Assembly: GCA_947095535.1 (NCBI GenBank)
Contig: OX352772.1
Coordinates: 259,714,793 to 259,778,792, forward strand
Origin: Poecilobothrus nobilitatus
Lineage: Eukaryota > Arthropoda > Insecta > Diptera > Dolichopodidae
DNA: 64,000 nt
Reading direction: 5' to 3'
Shown here piece by piece: positions 1-10,669 of this stretch. A program made the position numbers and the translations under genes. Position 1 is the stretch's first letter; each line of letters opens with the position of its first letter. The notes beneath the pieces are model-generated. The model was given only the letters and a program-made list of their open reading frames with translations, searched no databases and had not been told where the DNA came from.

Positions 1-29
1 GCTGCATTTAATGTTTACTTTTGATTATC

Positions 30-190
30 AATAATTAACGAAATTTTTTTTCTCGCCTTTTCTAAAGGAAATTCTTATTGTCATTTCACAATTATATATT
101 CTAATAATAATAATTAACAAAATTCCCTTTCTCTCTTTACTAAAGGTAATTATTATTATTATTTCATATTGTAACATTATTATAGTATAA
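30..190. repeat. Imperfect 79-bp direct repeat
   Basis: Two adjacent units begin with AATAATTAAC at 30 and 109 and share a CTTTCTC..TTTCTAAAGG-like core followed by an ATTATT-rich stretch; a third start is visible near 189. Nothing coding is seen in 1-283. Confidence 0.6.
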
Positions 191-283
191 TAATTAATTA
201 ATTTCATTCTTAATACTATTCGTCACCAGATGTCATCGGCATAGGATGATGTATTAATTTAATTAATTTCTAATCATCGCTTT

Positions 284-858
284 TTGGCCAGGCAGTTTAG
301 CATTCAGCTTTGCTGGGTACCATGTCATCGAGGTATTCCGGGAAATGCAAAAGCTGATGAACTCGCAAAAATTGGTACAACCTTACAAGTTCTGCCGGAT
401 AGGGCAGGACTAGGGGTACCTCTATCCACAAGCAAAACTTTATTTCGTAAGGAAATTACAAATGGTCAAACTTAACCTCGTGTAATATCACAAGATTGAT
501 ATGGCCCAAAACCGATTTAAGACGATCCAATGATCTGCTTTCTCTCAAAAGGGCAGACATTAGAATGACAATAGGTATAATCACCGGTCACTGTCTAATA
601 GGGAAGCATGCCAGAAGACTTGGCTTATCCGCAAACGACTATTGTAGAGCCTGCAAGGATGAAGAAGAGGAGGAAACTACTCTTCATCTCCTTTGCACAT
701 GCCCGGCCTTGTCGGCAAGAAGGAATACCCATTTGGGGCAATATCTCTTCGACAGCCTTAGCGATCTGTCAGGTAAAAATGTGAAGAGTATTCTTCGCAA
801 AAAGCTCAAATTGGTTTTAACGAGTGGGATAGAAAAGCTTCTATGTGGTATTATATAG
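284..858 (+). pseudogene. LINE RNase H domain and C-terminal zinc-binding tail, broken
   Basis: The first piece (284-475) contains WVPCHRGIPGNAKADELA, the end of a retrotransposon RNase H domain in which the usual WVPGHRGIPGN glycine is Cys. A second piece in another frame (496-858) carries a Cys-x2-Cys...His-x2-Cys-x-Cys cluster followed by a CPALS-like stretch, a tail typical of I/jockey-type LINEs that carry RNase H. The frame changes between 473 and 496, and no reverse transcriptase lies upstream, so this is a 5'-truncated, dead 3' fragment. No poly(A) tail is obvious. Confidence 0.75.
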
Positions 859-1098
859 ATTTTTTGTTAGTTAGAATAAAATTATTATGCTATATTTTCA
901 CTTTTAATTTTAAATCGTAATCGAACCGTCTTATTGTTAGTATTATACTTTAAATTTCTAAATTAAATATAATTATATTCTTAAACTAAATTACTCTTTT
1001 AATGTATAAACATTTCACTAAATAATTAATATGTTAAATTTTTTCAACTATTGTAATAATTGAATTCTTTTTTTTTTGAGTTATTAAAATGCAGTAAT
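859..1098. other. AT-rich spacer
   Basis: Very AT-rich, with no reading frame or repeat that I can assign. It separates the LINE tail from the LTR-like fragment. Confidence 0.5.
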
Positions 1099-1099
1099 T

Positions 1100-1210
1100 T
1101 TTTTAAGAAACAAGTAATTGTAACAGTAAGCCGATACAACCGACTTATTAATACCCTACACCTGAATAATTCGAATTAAATTAAAAATCCATAAGTTTTA
1201 CGAATTTCTT
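1100..1210 (-). repeat. LTR-like fragment matching 60.6 kb in inverted orientation
   Basis: Read on the minus strand, this stretch runs from AAACTTATGG through ATTCAGGTGTAGGGTATTAA and TAAGTCGGTTG to TACTGTTAC. The same order with nearly the same sequence appears on the plus strand at about 60596-60695, just downstream of an errantivirus-like env remnant. The shared block is therefore probably part of the same LTR or 3' end. This copy has about 5 extra bases after GTCGGTTG. Confidence 0.65.
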
Positions 1211-1298
1211 GCCTTTTCTGTCTTATTCAACTCGAATTTACGGAACCTAAAAGAAGCATCTTTCTTGGATATGCTTGGCACCTTTGTAGAAAATTTCA

Positions 1299-2285
1299 AG
1301 TTTCTATCTTTATTAATATTGAAGATATGTTTGTTAGTCCTTGGGAGGCATGTGTCAGGTACCCGAATTGCCACTCCAATTCATGAAATCCATCTCAGGG
1401 ACATAAATAACACATGCCAGAACACCATTGTACTAAATTTAAAGGCTCTACTTTTGTTGGTTTTGGAGATATGTTCGTTTGCTCTGGGGCTCGTTCGGAA
1501 GCTTCCCAGATCCGAACCCATGAACAAAATCCTCTCAAATTTGAGAGACTTAGATCAAACATGAAAGAACACCATTCTGCCTAATTTAAAGATTATATCT
1601 TTGTTGGTTTTGGAGATAATCTCATTTGCTCTGGGGCTCGTTCGGAAGCTTCCAAAATCCAAACACATACACCAAATCCTCTCAAATTTCAGAGACATCA
1701 ATCAAACGAGAAGAAACATCATTGTACTAAATTTAAAGGCTCTACTTTTGTTGGTTTTGGAGATATGTTCGTTTGCTCTAGGACTTGTTCGGAAGCTTCC
1801 GAGATCTGAACCCATGAACCAAATCCTTTCAAATTTGAGAGACTTAGATCAAACATGAAAGAATACCATTCTGCCAAATTTAAAGTTTCTATCTTTGTTG
1901 GTTTTGGAGATAATTTCGTTTGCTCTGGGGCTCGTTCGGAAGCTTCCAACATCCGAACCCATGGACCAAATCCTCTCAAATTTCAGAGACTTAAATCAAA
2001 CATGAAAGAACACCACTCACCAAATTTAAAGGTTATATCTTTGTTGGTTTTGAAGATAATCTCATTTGCTCTGCGGCACATTCGGAAGCTTCCAAAATGC
2101 AAACCCATGAACCAAATTCTCTTAAATTTCAGAGACATAAATCAAACGAGAAAAAACATTATTGTAAAAAATGTAAATAAAAAGTTTTATCTTTGTTGGT
2201 ATTGAAGATAATCTCGTTTGCTCCGGAATCACTCGGTAGCTTCCATAATCCGAACCCATGGACCAATTTTGTCCAGATTCGTACT
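1299..2285. repeat. Tandem array, about seven units of 147 bp
   Basis: The anchor TTGTTGGTTTTGGAG or a close variant begins at 1454, 1601, 1748, 1895, 2041 and 2193, giving spacings of 147, 147, 147, 146 and 152. A degenerate first unit anchors near 1310. Each unit also contains a GCTCGTTCGGAAGCTTCC core, a CCGAACCCATG segment and an ACATGAAAGAACACCATT-like linker. Because 147 is divisible by three, long spurious reading frames cross the array on both strands. It is followed directly by the palindromic terminus at 2286-2512, suggesting the array is the central part of a dispersed element. Confidence 0.9.
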
Positions 2286-2512
2286 TAGCCTTCCTTTCGT
2301 AATTAGTAACCTACTATATAAATTTCATCAAGATAGCTTTACTAGTTTTTGAGTTATCGTGCGAACGGACGGACATCGTTAAATCAACTCAGGAGGTGAT
2401 CCTGATTCAGAATATATATACATGTCCATATCTAACTCGCTTCCTTTTGGTGGTTACAAACACCATACCAAAGTTAATATACCCTATACTTTAGGTGTAG
2501 GGTATAAAAATA
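2286..2512. repeat. Element terminus with ACGGACGGACAT motif and terminal palindrome
   Basis: The order of motifs is TTTTTGAGTTATCGTGC, ACGGACGGACAT, AAATCAACTCAG, TGATCCTGAT, a GGTTACAAAC stretch, and finally TATACCCTATAC...GTGTAGGGTATA. The last is a short hairpin (TATACCCT...AGGGTATA). The same order with different bases occurs at the end of the nine-copy family in 22.5-47.3 kb (GAGTTAGCGTGC, ACGGACGGACAT, TCGACTCAGAAT, TCTGATCC, TGTTACAAACGG, TATACCCG...CGGGTATA), so the two look related. Confidence 0.65.
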
Positions 2513-2543
2513 TAAACATAAATTTTATGCAGAAATCAAAATA

Positions 2544-2615
2544 AAAAAGGTGTTTGTTTTATAAAATTATTTTGAAGTGTTAATTTCAGTTTTTAAATAG
2601 TGTTTCATTAGAGCA
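2544..2615. repeat. 72-bp block duplicated at 12297-12368
   Basis: The block running from AAAAAGGTGTTTG to TTCATTAGAGCA occurs twice in direct orientation with one mismatch; the flanks differ on both sides. In both places it lies shortly downstream of an ACGGAC motif. Confidence 0.85.
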
Positions 2616-2940
2616 TTTTTTGGTCCTTCGAGCTGGATCTATTATTAAAGTTACTAGATTCGTAACAGTTTTTGTCTTGTGTGTAATAATTTGTGCTAAA
2701 TTAACTATATTTAACTATTGAAAATTTTGAACATTTATTTTACTGGTGATTTAAATATATGTATTTAATTAAATTTTTGAACCTGTGGAAAGTCATATAC
2801 TTTTATAATAGTGGCTTTTTGTAGAAATTGAACGGTGAACATTTTTTAAATTATACTATTGGTTTGAATATTAGCTTTTTTATAATAGAGAACTTATATT
2901 TATTGATTAAATTCATAAAAAAAATTTTTTTTTTAACTAA
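2616..2940. other. AT-rich spacer
   Basis: Poly-A/T-rich DNA with no supported feature. Confidence 0.4.
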
Positions 2941-3039
2941 CGGTTTAGAATTTTAAGCGCGCGTTCGGTCCGGTTCATGATAGGGATTGGATCCATAAAC
3001 TGGAAAATGGTATACCATATCAGAGTATGTAACGGCATA

Positions 3040-3588
3040 CCATATCAACATATTTTTATATATGATTTCCATCACACACAAATTACAACAAACATATTTT
3101 TTGGATTTTTTTATGCAACACACACAGTTTGCACACACATATTTTTTTTCGTTTTTTATTATATATTATAACACACACACAGGTTACAACAGTTTACATA
3201 TTATATTTTGGAGTTTTTATGCAACACATTTGTGTGTGTTGCATATACAACATTCATATTTTTTTTTTGGTTTTTTAAGCAACACACACAAATTTCAACA
3301 TACATATTTTTTTTTGGTTTTTTTTATGCAACACACACAATTTGCAACATTCATAATTTTTTTGGTTTTTTATATAAAAACACACACAGTTTACAATATA
3401 CATATTTGTTCGAGTTTTTATACAATACACACAAATTACAATAATTACACACTATATTTTTTTTGGTTTTTTATATAAAACACACACAATGTGTTTTTTT
3501 ATACGACATACATACTTTTTATTTTTTTGATTTTTTTATACGACATACATACTTTTTACAACATACATATTTTTTTATAATTTATATA
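3040..3588 (+). repeat. Degenerate tandem repeat upstream of BEL/Pao gag
   Basis: Units of roughly 40-80 bases alternate a CA-rich half (ATGCAACACACACA, TTACAACATACATA) with a T/TTTGGTTTTT-rich half. The array runs up to the gag start at 3589, so it may be the leader of the BEL/Pao element or an expansion within it. Reading frames in this stretch follow base composition only. Confidence 0.65.
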
Positions 3589-4942
3589 ATGGAAAAATTA
3601 ATTAAGGAACAACTTGCATATAAAGCTATCATCGAGATCGCGATTAAAGATTTATTATCAGAAGGCAGCGAAAATAAAACAAAGGAGTGTTTCACAGAGC
3701 TTTTAAGAGACCTCCAGAAGCAATATGCAGACATTAAGACTCGGTATAGGAAAATGTTGGTAGCCTCCTACTCAGAGAAAGGATTTGAGGAGGCTAAATA
3801 TCCATATTTTTAAAAAAATATATTTTCCAATATTAAGCAAAATTATTACCAAAATTACATTTTAATCGAAAAAACCATGAAAGAAACCTTTCCTGAAAAT
3901 CTCGTGAATAGCTGTGATCAAACATCTATCACAATACGAGAGCCTTCCACGGCAATTCACCTCTCCAAGATAAATTAGAAAAGTTTGATGGAGATTATAG
4001 AAAATGGCCTAATTTGGCGCCAGTACAGAAGTTGCAGTACTTAAAAATGCTGGCGAACCAGAAAACCTACTAAGACAATTTCAAATCACGGATTCTAACT
4101 ATCAAAGTGCTTGGTTAATTGCTAAGGGGAAGATTCAACAATAAAAAAATCTTATTAGGGACGCATTTGAAAGTTTTTCATGGCCAGCCTTTTCTTTCGC
4201 AAGAGTCAGCACAGGGGGTTAAAAATTTACAGGATACTACTACGGAGTGTTTGCAAGCACTCGATAACTTGAACATTTCTATGGCTAACTGGATCCCAAT
4301 AATAATCAATACTATTGTCCAAAAGTTACCAGCACAGACCCATCAGATTTGGGAATAAAACATTAACAGCACAACCGGTTTGCCAACATGGAAATAGCTG
4401 CAAACATTTTTAGAAACCAGATTTCAGACCTTGAAAGCCATAGCTCACAAATCAAACCAATAAAATTATGATAGGCGGTCTAACCCCATAATAACCCAAA
4501 CAAATTAATGACAAATGTTCGAAATTTCCATTTAGCAATCGACTCAACATGTGTGATTTGTGATGGATCACATAAAATCAAACAATGTAACAAATTCACT
4601 AATCTCACTCAGATTAAAGGATTTGAAAAGGCTAAAAGTAACGGGTTGTGTATCAATTGCTTACGAACTGGGCATACCGTCAAGAATTGCCCCAGCTCCA
4701 CTAATTGTCTTTCCTGCCAACAACGGCATCACACTCTTTTACACAGAGAACCAAATTTGGATAATAAGCAGCATACACATTCGAACACAAATAACAAACA
4801 GTTGTTCTATCAGGACGTAAACATATGTTCAAGAAATGAAGAATCGCATCCACCAAATACGACCATTTCACCTTTAGCATCAAGTTTCAACCCACATGAC
4901 AAGGCTTCAAATCGACAACCAATGCTCATACATGCGCTATGA
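3589..4942 (+). pseudogene. BEL/Pao retrotransposon gag remnant
   Basis: The piece starting MEKLIKEQLAYKAIIEIAIK (3589-3813) looks like a Gag N terminus, followed by frameshifted middle parts. The clearest section (4508-4942) has three zinc knuckles in a row: CVICDGSHKIKQC, CINCLRTGHTVKNC and CLSCQQRHHTLLH. This triple-knuckle layout is typical of BEL/Pao Gag. Protease, RT and RNase H remnants follow on the same strand in the expected order. Several frame changes and stops interrupt the gene, so it cannot be translated as a whole. Confidence 0.75.
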
Positions 4943-5027
4943 ACATTCACAATGTTCAGGTACTCTTAGCTACTGCGCTAAGAAGTAAAAATAGCCAAAA
5001 GAAGATAATATAGCCAATTACAGGTGA

Positions 5028-5346
5028 TGCAAAGATCGTTAGGTCACTCATTGACCCCGGTTCAGAGACTTCGTTTGTCGTGAAATCGATAGGTCAGTGC
5101 CTCAAATTGAAAAAAATAAGTGTCAGAGCAAATATACATGGGCTTGGACAAAGTCATCTAGGTTCATCGTCAGCGCAGGTAAACTTTCTCATCACTAGTT
5201 TAAATAATGAAAATACTATTCACGCAAATGGTCTGGTTTTGGGTAGACTGACTAATCTCCTACCTAGCGAAATACTATCGAAGACAAGGTGGCCCAACTT
5301 AGAAGGACTCGAACTTGCACACCCTAAATTTTACAAACCCGGCTAA
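5028..5346 (+). pseudogene. BEL/Pao aspartic protease remnant
   Basis: The segment LIDPGSETSFVV matches the catalytic loop of a retroelement aspartic protease (normally D-S/T-G). The second position is Pro here, which should inactivate it. The following VRANIHGLG and VNFLITSL segments fit the BEL/Pao protease. It sits between the Gag knuckles and the RT linker on the same strand. A stop lies at 5344, though recognisable sequence (AILGADLYAQILRDG) continues. Confidence 0.65.
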
Positions 5347-6458
5347 ATCGATGCGATACTAGGAGCTGACTTATACGCCCAAATATTACGAGACGGTTTG
5401 AAACAGGTTCCAAAGAAGCTTCCATTGCCCAAAATACCATCTTTGGTTGGTCCTGACTGGAGAAATTCATAATACGGATCATATTTTGGCCATCTCTAGT
5501 TTTCACATCAACATAAATTTGAAAAATTAACTGAACAAATTTTGGGAATTAGAAGAAGTCACTTCCACATAGGTGCTCACTGAATAGGAAAAGGCTTGCG
5601 AACATCACTTCCAAAAAACTTATAAACTTTGGATGATAGCACCTATCAGGTAGAGTTGCCATTTAATGAGCATAACTATACAATCCTTGGAAATTTACGA
5701 AATATGGCAATCAGCAGATTGTACGGCATAGAACATCCATTCACTAAAGATCCAAGACTTCAGGAAGAATAAGCAAATGCCTTCAGGAATATATACAATT
5801 AGATCATATGGAGAAACCTATCGCGAACCATCATTGCGTGAGAATTATTTATGTTGCTATTTGCCACACAACAGCGTACTTAAAGAGTCAAGTACGACAA
5901 CTAAATTACAAGTCGTCTTTGAAGCCTCAAGGGCTACCAGTAATGGAACGTCGTTAAATAACAAAATGTTAAAAGATCCCGTAATAGAGGATGACATAGC
6001 AATGGATGGTGGAAATATAAGTGGCATAGCAGATCTAGAAAAAATGTATAGACGGATAAAAATATCGTCTCGACATACAGAGTTTCAAAGGATCGTCTGG
6101 TGAAAATCAATGAATGTTGTCACTGAGGACAATAAATTCAAAACGGTAACTTTCGGGACAAGGTCTACTCCATACCTTCCCACTCGTATATAGCTCCAAT
6201 TACCATTAGATGAAAGGGCACAATATCCCATTGGATCTGAGAACACACTCGACTCATTTTACGTCGATGATCTGCTTTCAGGAGCGGTTTCTATGGAAAT
6301 AGCACTCGAGCTGCAAGATCAACTAATGGAGATTTCTCACATCGAAAGTGGGCCTCAAATGATGAACGTATATTAAAGGTCATTCCTGAAAATTTTCGTG
6401 AAGTAAATATACCATTCGAGATTAATTCAGAAGAGATAATAAGGATACTAGGACCTCT
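5347..6458 (+). pseudogene. BEL/Pao reverse transcriptase remnant
   Basis: AILGADLYAQILRDG and, in another frame, KFWELEE lead into a VELPFNEHNYTILGNLRN segment. YLPHNSVLKESSTTTKLQVV and FEASRATSNGTSLNN then match the BEL/Pao start of RT. The polymerase motif FYVDDLLSG is at about 6257-6283 with the YVDD core intact. The parts lie in different frames with several stops, for example within the ORF ending at 6103. Presence of the catalytic motif together with many lesions indicates a once-complete copy decaying in place. Confidence 0.75.
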
Positions 6459-7345
6459 TTGGAACCCATCAAGCGATCAATTTCTATACACAATAACATT
6501 AAAGGATGTTCAAAGCGAGAGTTGGACGTAAAGAAAAATCAGAATTTATCAGAAATTGCAAGATTATTCGATCCACTAGGCTGGTTGGCGCCTTCTATAA
6601 TAATTGCAAAATTATTCATTCAAAAACTTTGGCTACACGGATTAAGTTGGGACGAAGAAATTGAATCTAGTTTAAAAAATGAATGGCTTAAATATCGAAA
6701 TAGTTTTAAGGACTTAGATCGATGGTCTCATTATAAGCAAAAATATGAACCCGTAGAATTACATGGGCTCTGAGATGCTTCCATTAGAGCATATTCGGCC
6801 GTAATTTATTTATGTACAACTGATAACACTGGTCAGAGAAAATCATCCATTCTAATTGCAAAAACCAAAGTCGCACCTCTTAAAACAATATCAATACCGC
6901 GACTCGATTTATGTGGTGCGTTACTTTCAAAATTAACTAAGTACGATATCAAATCATTAAAGTTGCATACAAACCCAATAATTCGATCTTGAGCTGACTC
7001 AGAAATCGTCTTATCATGGCTAAAGGGTCATCCTAGTAAATGGTCTTCTTTTGTGGCTAACCGTATTTCTGAGATACATCAAAATTTATCATATCTAACA
7101 GCGTCAGAAATAAACCAAGCACTACAATTCCCAATTAAAGTAATGCAAAATCGAAATATTGAAGAGAAATTACTTTCATTGCAACAAAACAAGCCATTAA
7201 GTTCTAAAATAATAAAATTAAATCCTTTTTTAGAGGCAAAGGGTCTTATCAGAGTGGGAGGCAGACTAACAAACGTGGAATTAAACTATAACGTGAAATT
7301 TACAGTCGGCAACTTTAAAAAGAGGATTACTTAAATTGTTAGCAG
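6459..7345 (+). pseudogene. BEL/Pao connection, RNase H and integrase N-terminal remnant
   Basis: LFDPLGWLAPSIIIAKLFIQ (from about 6570) is the conserved BEL/Pao segment after RT. RNase H-like sequence follows ([32 protein letters not shown], then VLSWLKGHPSKWSSFVANR), with a stop at 6771. LNPFLEAKGLIRVGGRLTN (about 7209-7275) is the linker before the integrase zinc-binding domain. Recognisable protein sequence ends near 7345, where an unrelated AT-rich stretch begins, so most of the zinc-binding domain and part of the integrase core are missing. Confidence 0.75.
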
Positions 7346-7925
7346 GGGTATGACTTTAAAAAATTAATTTTCATATAAAAGAGTTAATAATTTTACATTT
7401 TCAATATAAAAATGTGAAAATATAAATTTCACATTTTAAATATATTGTCAAAATTTACTTTTGCATTTGCATATAAAAATTACTAAAAATGTTAATATTT
7501 ACATTTAGAATCAATTAAATATTGAAATAAATGATAAAATATGTTTATTTCATCATTTAAAAAGTTTAAAATAATTTATTTACATTTTTAATATAAAGAT
7601 GTCAATAATTTTTTATTTAATGTAGATTTGAATTACCAACTATTTTTTGTACAACCCTTTCTTTTTTATTATTTAAAAATTCTATTTTAATTTTTAGATT
7701 GTACAATGTACAATGGGACAATGGGAATTCTTTCCATGTAATATGTATATACTAAAGAATATAAGAATGTATTAAAACGTGAGAATGTCAGTCGATTATT
7801 ATTTTCATAACAAAAATGTCGATTGTTTATGAAAAAAATTTATAAAATTTTTTTTCGCGAGAAATAAAGCAAAAAATTTTATTTTTTCGGTAAATTTAGA
7901 TTCTAACGATAAAAGTTTATCGAAT
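7346..7925. other. AT-rich stretch separating the two halves of BEL/Pao integrase
   Basis: About 580 bp without coding similarity, containing repeated CATTTTNAATATAAA-like phrases near 7395, 7485 and 7585. It replaces the expected zinc-binding and early catalytic part of integrase. It could be an insertion with an accompanying deletion; I see no clear terminal repeats. Confidence 0.45.
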
Positions 7926-8254
7926 TTTGGCCAATTTTGGGGAGTTTGGACAGATGAAGTTTTTTCGCTGGGTTACAAACTGGGAACAAAATTTTAGAGA
8001 ATCTTCAAATGAAACACAAACTTGGCATTAAAATTGCCGAAATATTTGAGAACGAAGGTACCACGTTTAACTTTATACTCCCAGGCGATCCTCATTTTGG
8101 CGGGCTGTGGGAGGCCGGCGTCAAGTCCACAAAACATCATCTTAAACGCATACTGGGAAATACAACATTAACATATGAAGAGTTTTCAACAGTGCTAAAT
8201 CAAATTGAAGCATGTTTGAATACTGGTCTATTATGTCCAATCGTTCTTCATTGA
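7926..8254 (+). pseudogene. BEL/Pao integrase core remnant
   Basis: The open stretch from 8009 includes IAEIFENEGTTFNFILPGDP, HFGGLWEAGVKSTKHHLKR and ILGNTTLTYEEFS, the distinctive C-terminal part of the BEL/Pao integrase catalytic core. The Glu of WEAGVKS is present. Upstream, TGNKILENLQ in another frame may be the worn TNF...L segment. The frame ends at 8252, and the C-terminal integrase domain is not recognisable. It completes the pol order begun at 5028. Confidence 0.75.
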
Positions 8255-9130
8255 GTTCTTAGTTGACCGTCGGTTTGACAACATAGTTTAGGAAAATAAT
8301 ATTTACTTAATTTGTAAATCTAACTTAATCTAATTTATTTTAATTTTAATCTAACTAATAAATTCACTTGTTTTTTTCTATCCATATTTTTTATTTTTTT
8401 TATTTTGTTTTAATTTTAATTATGTGCAAAATAAGAAATGCAAAATAAATATAAAGCACGTTTTAAACCTTGGCTGCCTTCCCAATGGCGGCATTAAGAT
8501 AAGTACTTTTTCTTTTTGGTTTAATAACACATTTATTTATTTTTTTGTTATTTAATTTCACTTTTAATATTTATTATATTTAAAATAGATTAATTTATTT
8601 TATTTTTTTTAAATTTTGGTAATTCAACGCGCGCGGTTGCTTTGTTTACAATTAATTAATTTTAATTTTTTTTTTGTTCTTTTCTTTCTAACATCTCTGA
8701 GTTGTAAACAAAGCAAAAATAATATCCTTCTCACTCCATCCCGTTGATAGATGTTAGTGTTCCAAATTCTTCTCTTCTCAATAATCAATACCACCATAAC
8801 TTAAACTGTAATTTTAATTTGTAATTTCTAGTGGTATTTACTTATTCTAATTTACTTTTACTTTATCATAAAAGATCTTGAGAAGAGTTTAATATTATTG
8901 TGAATTTTACTATTATTTATAATAGTGTGTGTATGTATTAACTTAATTAATCAATAACTTTTATTTGCTCTTGTTTTCTTTTTTTTTGTATTGCACGTAA
9001 GGTTTACTTTAATTGACCTTAATGTAACTGCGTTCAATAAGGTCACTTCACAGTGTATGCTAAAATCTGTTGAACGTTTTATAAATCATTTGCACATTCA
9101 AGGCAAACATTTAATTTAATTTAATTTACA
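8255..9130. other. AT-rich region downstream of BEL/Pao; no gene
   Basis: This could include the 3' end of the BEL/Pao element, but I could not pair it with any LTR upstream of gag. It contains the stem-loop at 8637-8716 and long T runs. Nothing coding is supported. Confidence 0.4.
8637..8716. repeat. Perfect 15-bp inverted repeat
   Basis: TTGCTTTGTTTACAA at 8637-8651 is the exact reverse complement of TTGTAAACAAAGCAA at 8702-8716, with a 50-base T-rich loop. It could be the ends of a very small MITE or a foldback. Confidence 0.75.
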
Positions 9131-9304
9131 AACAAATTGTGTTGTCAAGCTCGCGGTATTCATATCGTACACATATGCACACATATTTTGAATTTCATAG
9201 CAGCTGTGGAATTTCATAGCAGAATTTCATATCACCAAATTAATAAAACAGCAAGAAACTTCACTATCAGTGAGCTAAATAATGATTTAGCGAAAATCCA
9301 AAAA

Positions 9305-9460
9305 TTAGTCAACACCAAAAAACGCAATGCTGTTTAATCTTGGGTAAAGTAGCTACTACTACATCCAACCTGACATTTCAGCTGGAGCACCCCAAACAGT
9401 GCTGCGTTATCTCGACAAAGTGCAAAACAGAGCTATTCGAACTTGGGAAATTAGATATCG
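9305..9460 (+). pseudogene. Internally deleted LINE fragment, inverted copy of 9720-10040
   Basis: The phrase GCAATGCTGTTTAATCT followed by GTAAAGTAGCTACTACTACA recurs in reverse complement at about 9985-10040. A second block, translating as VLRYLDKVQNRAIRT, recurs in reverse complement at about 9715-9770. Here the two blocks are joined at about 9384, so roughly 170 bp present in the other copy are missing. No full domain remains. Confidence 0.7.
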
Positions 9461-9633
9461 GATAATTGGGATTATAGAGGATGAAGGAAAAAATTTGGAT
9501 AGTTATTTATAGCAGGATGTTAGTGTTCTTCTTGAACTCCTCGTTTCACGTTGAAAAACTTTGAGTGGAGGCATCAATGGTTTTATTTCTTTAGAACATA
9601 GGTTCACCTCTACAAGGTATCTATAAAAGAGGG

Positions 9634-10040
9634 TCAATGGCCAAACAATACGGCGATGGCAAAGTGAAGTGAGCGTTGAGGTGACACGACCCCAGTGACC
9701 CCAATAAGGCGAATAGCTCTGTTTTGCACTTTGTCGAGATAACCCAGCGCTGTTTCAGGTGCTCCAGCCCAAATATGTGCGTTATACTCCATTTTCGGCC
9801 TAATGTACATTTTATAGATGTTGAGAAGATGGGAAGGAGAAAAGCAAGCTTTACAGCGGTACAAGAAACCTAGACATTTAGCAGCATCTTTAGCTATACC
9901 AAAAATATGATTTGACCAAGTCAATTTCTGATTTAACTCGATGCTCAGAATGTTTAAATCTGAAATGTCAGCTTGGGTGTTGTAGTAGCTACTTTACGCT
10001 AGATTAAACAGCATTGCATTTTTTGGTGTTGAAATCAACT
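9634..10040 (-). pseudogene. LINE reverse transcriptase C-terminal fragment
   Basis: The minus-strand frame 9924-9634 reads TWSNHIFGIAKDAAKCLGFL, SHLLNIYKMYIRPKMEYNAH, IWAGAPETALGYLDKVQNRA and IRLIG. This is the post-catalytic (thumb) part of a jockey/CR1-group LINE RT, where IYKSYIRP.MEY..HIW and LDK.Q.RAIRLI are hallmarks. It is truncated on both sides, and the catalytic FADD motif is absent. Its partner lies in inverted orientation 170 bp away. Confidence 0.75.
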
Positions 10041-10660
10041 ATAATCATTATAATAAAATATAAAATACATATAAATAATATCCACAATCAACATACATAT
10101 ATATGTCATATCATGAATCAACACAAAACATAATTCATATCTGCAATCAACATATGAAACATAACAACAATCAACCTGCATATTATATCATATCAATAAT
10201 CAACCAAAATACCATGTCAACAATCATATTTCATGTCAATAAAAATTTTACAAAAAATGCAGCAGCATTAGATAAAAAAATGTTTTTGTTTATAAGTAAA
10301 ATAATCATACCGATTTCTATATTGTTGTATTTTCAGGCAATTCATTATGCACACAGAAACATTCAAGCTTACAAAGTTGTAACAAACCTAGTTCAATTAG
10401 TATACACATACATACATAAATAACTTTTTTATATATTTTGAAGCAATAGTAAAATTGATACCATCACATCATTATGATATGTTGTCATTTTGTTCCATAA
10501 GATATCAAGGCGGTCAGAATGTTAAATAGTTTGTATTTTATATAAACAAAATACATAGTAGAGATAATTAGTATTAGTGCATTAACTATTTCCTATTTTT
10601 AGGTTTTTAGGTTGGATTTTTTTATTATTTATTTGTATGATGAATGATTGCCGCTCGTTA
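10041..10660. other. AT-rich spacer with short AATCAACATA-type repeats
   Basis: Between about 10085 and 10215 the phrase AATCAACA(T/C) recurs six or more times. The 106-codon frame at 10103-10423 that crosses it resembles nothing I recognise and follows the repeat composition. Confidence 0.4.
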
Positions 10661-10669
10661 TATAATGTT

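Noticed and set aside
1265..2205. Overlapping frames of 85-116 codons on both strands
   Set aside because: They exist because the 147-bp repeat unit is divisible by three and lacks stops; the proteins are just the repeat translated.
3062..3478. 138-codon Phe/His-rich frame
   Set aside because: Pure translation of the CA/T-rich tandem repeat.
10103..10423. 106-codon frame
   Set aside because: Composition follows AATCAACA repeats; no domain or homology that I recognise.
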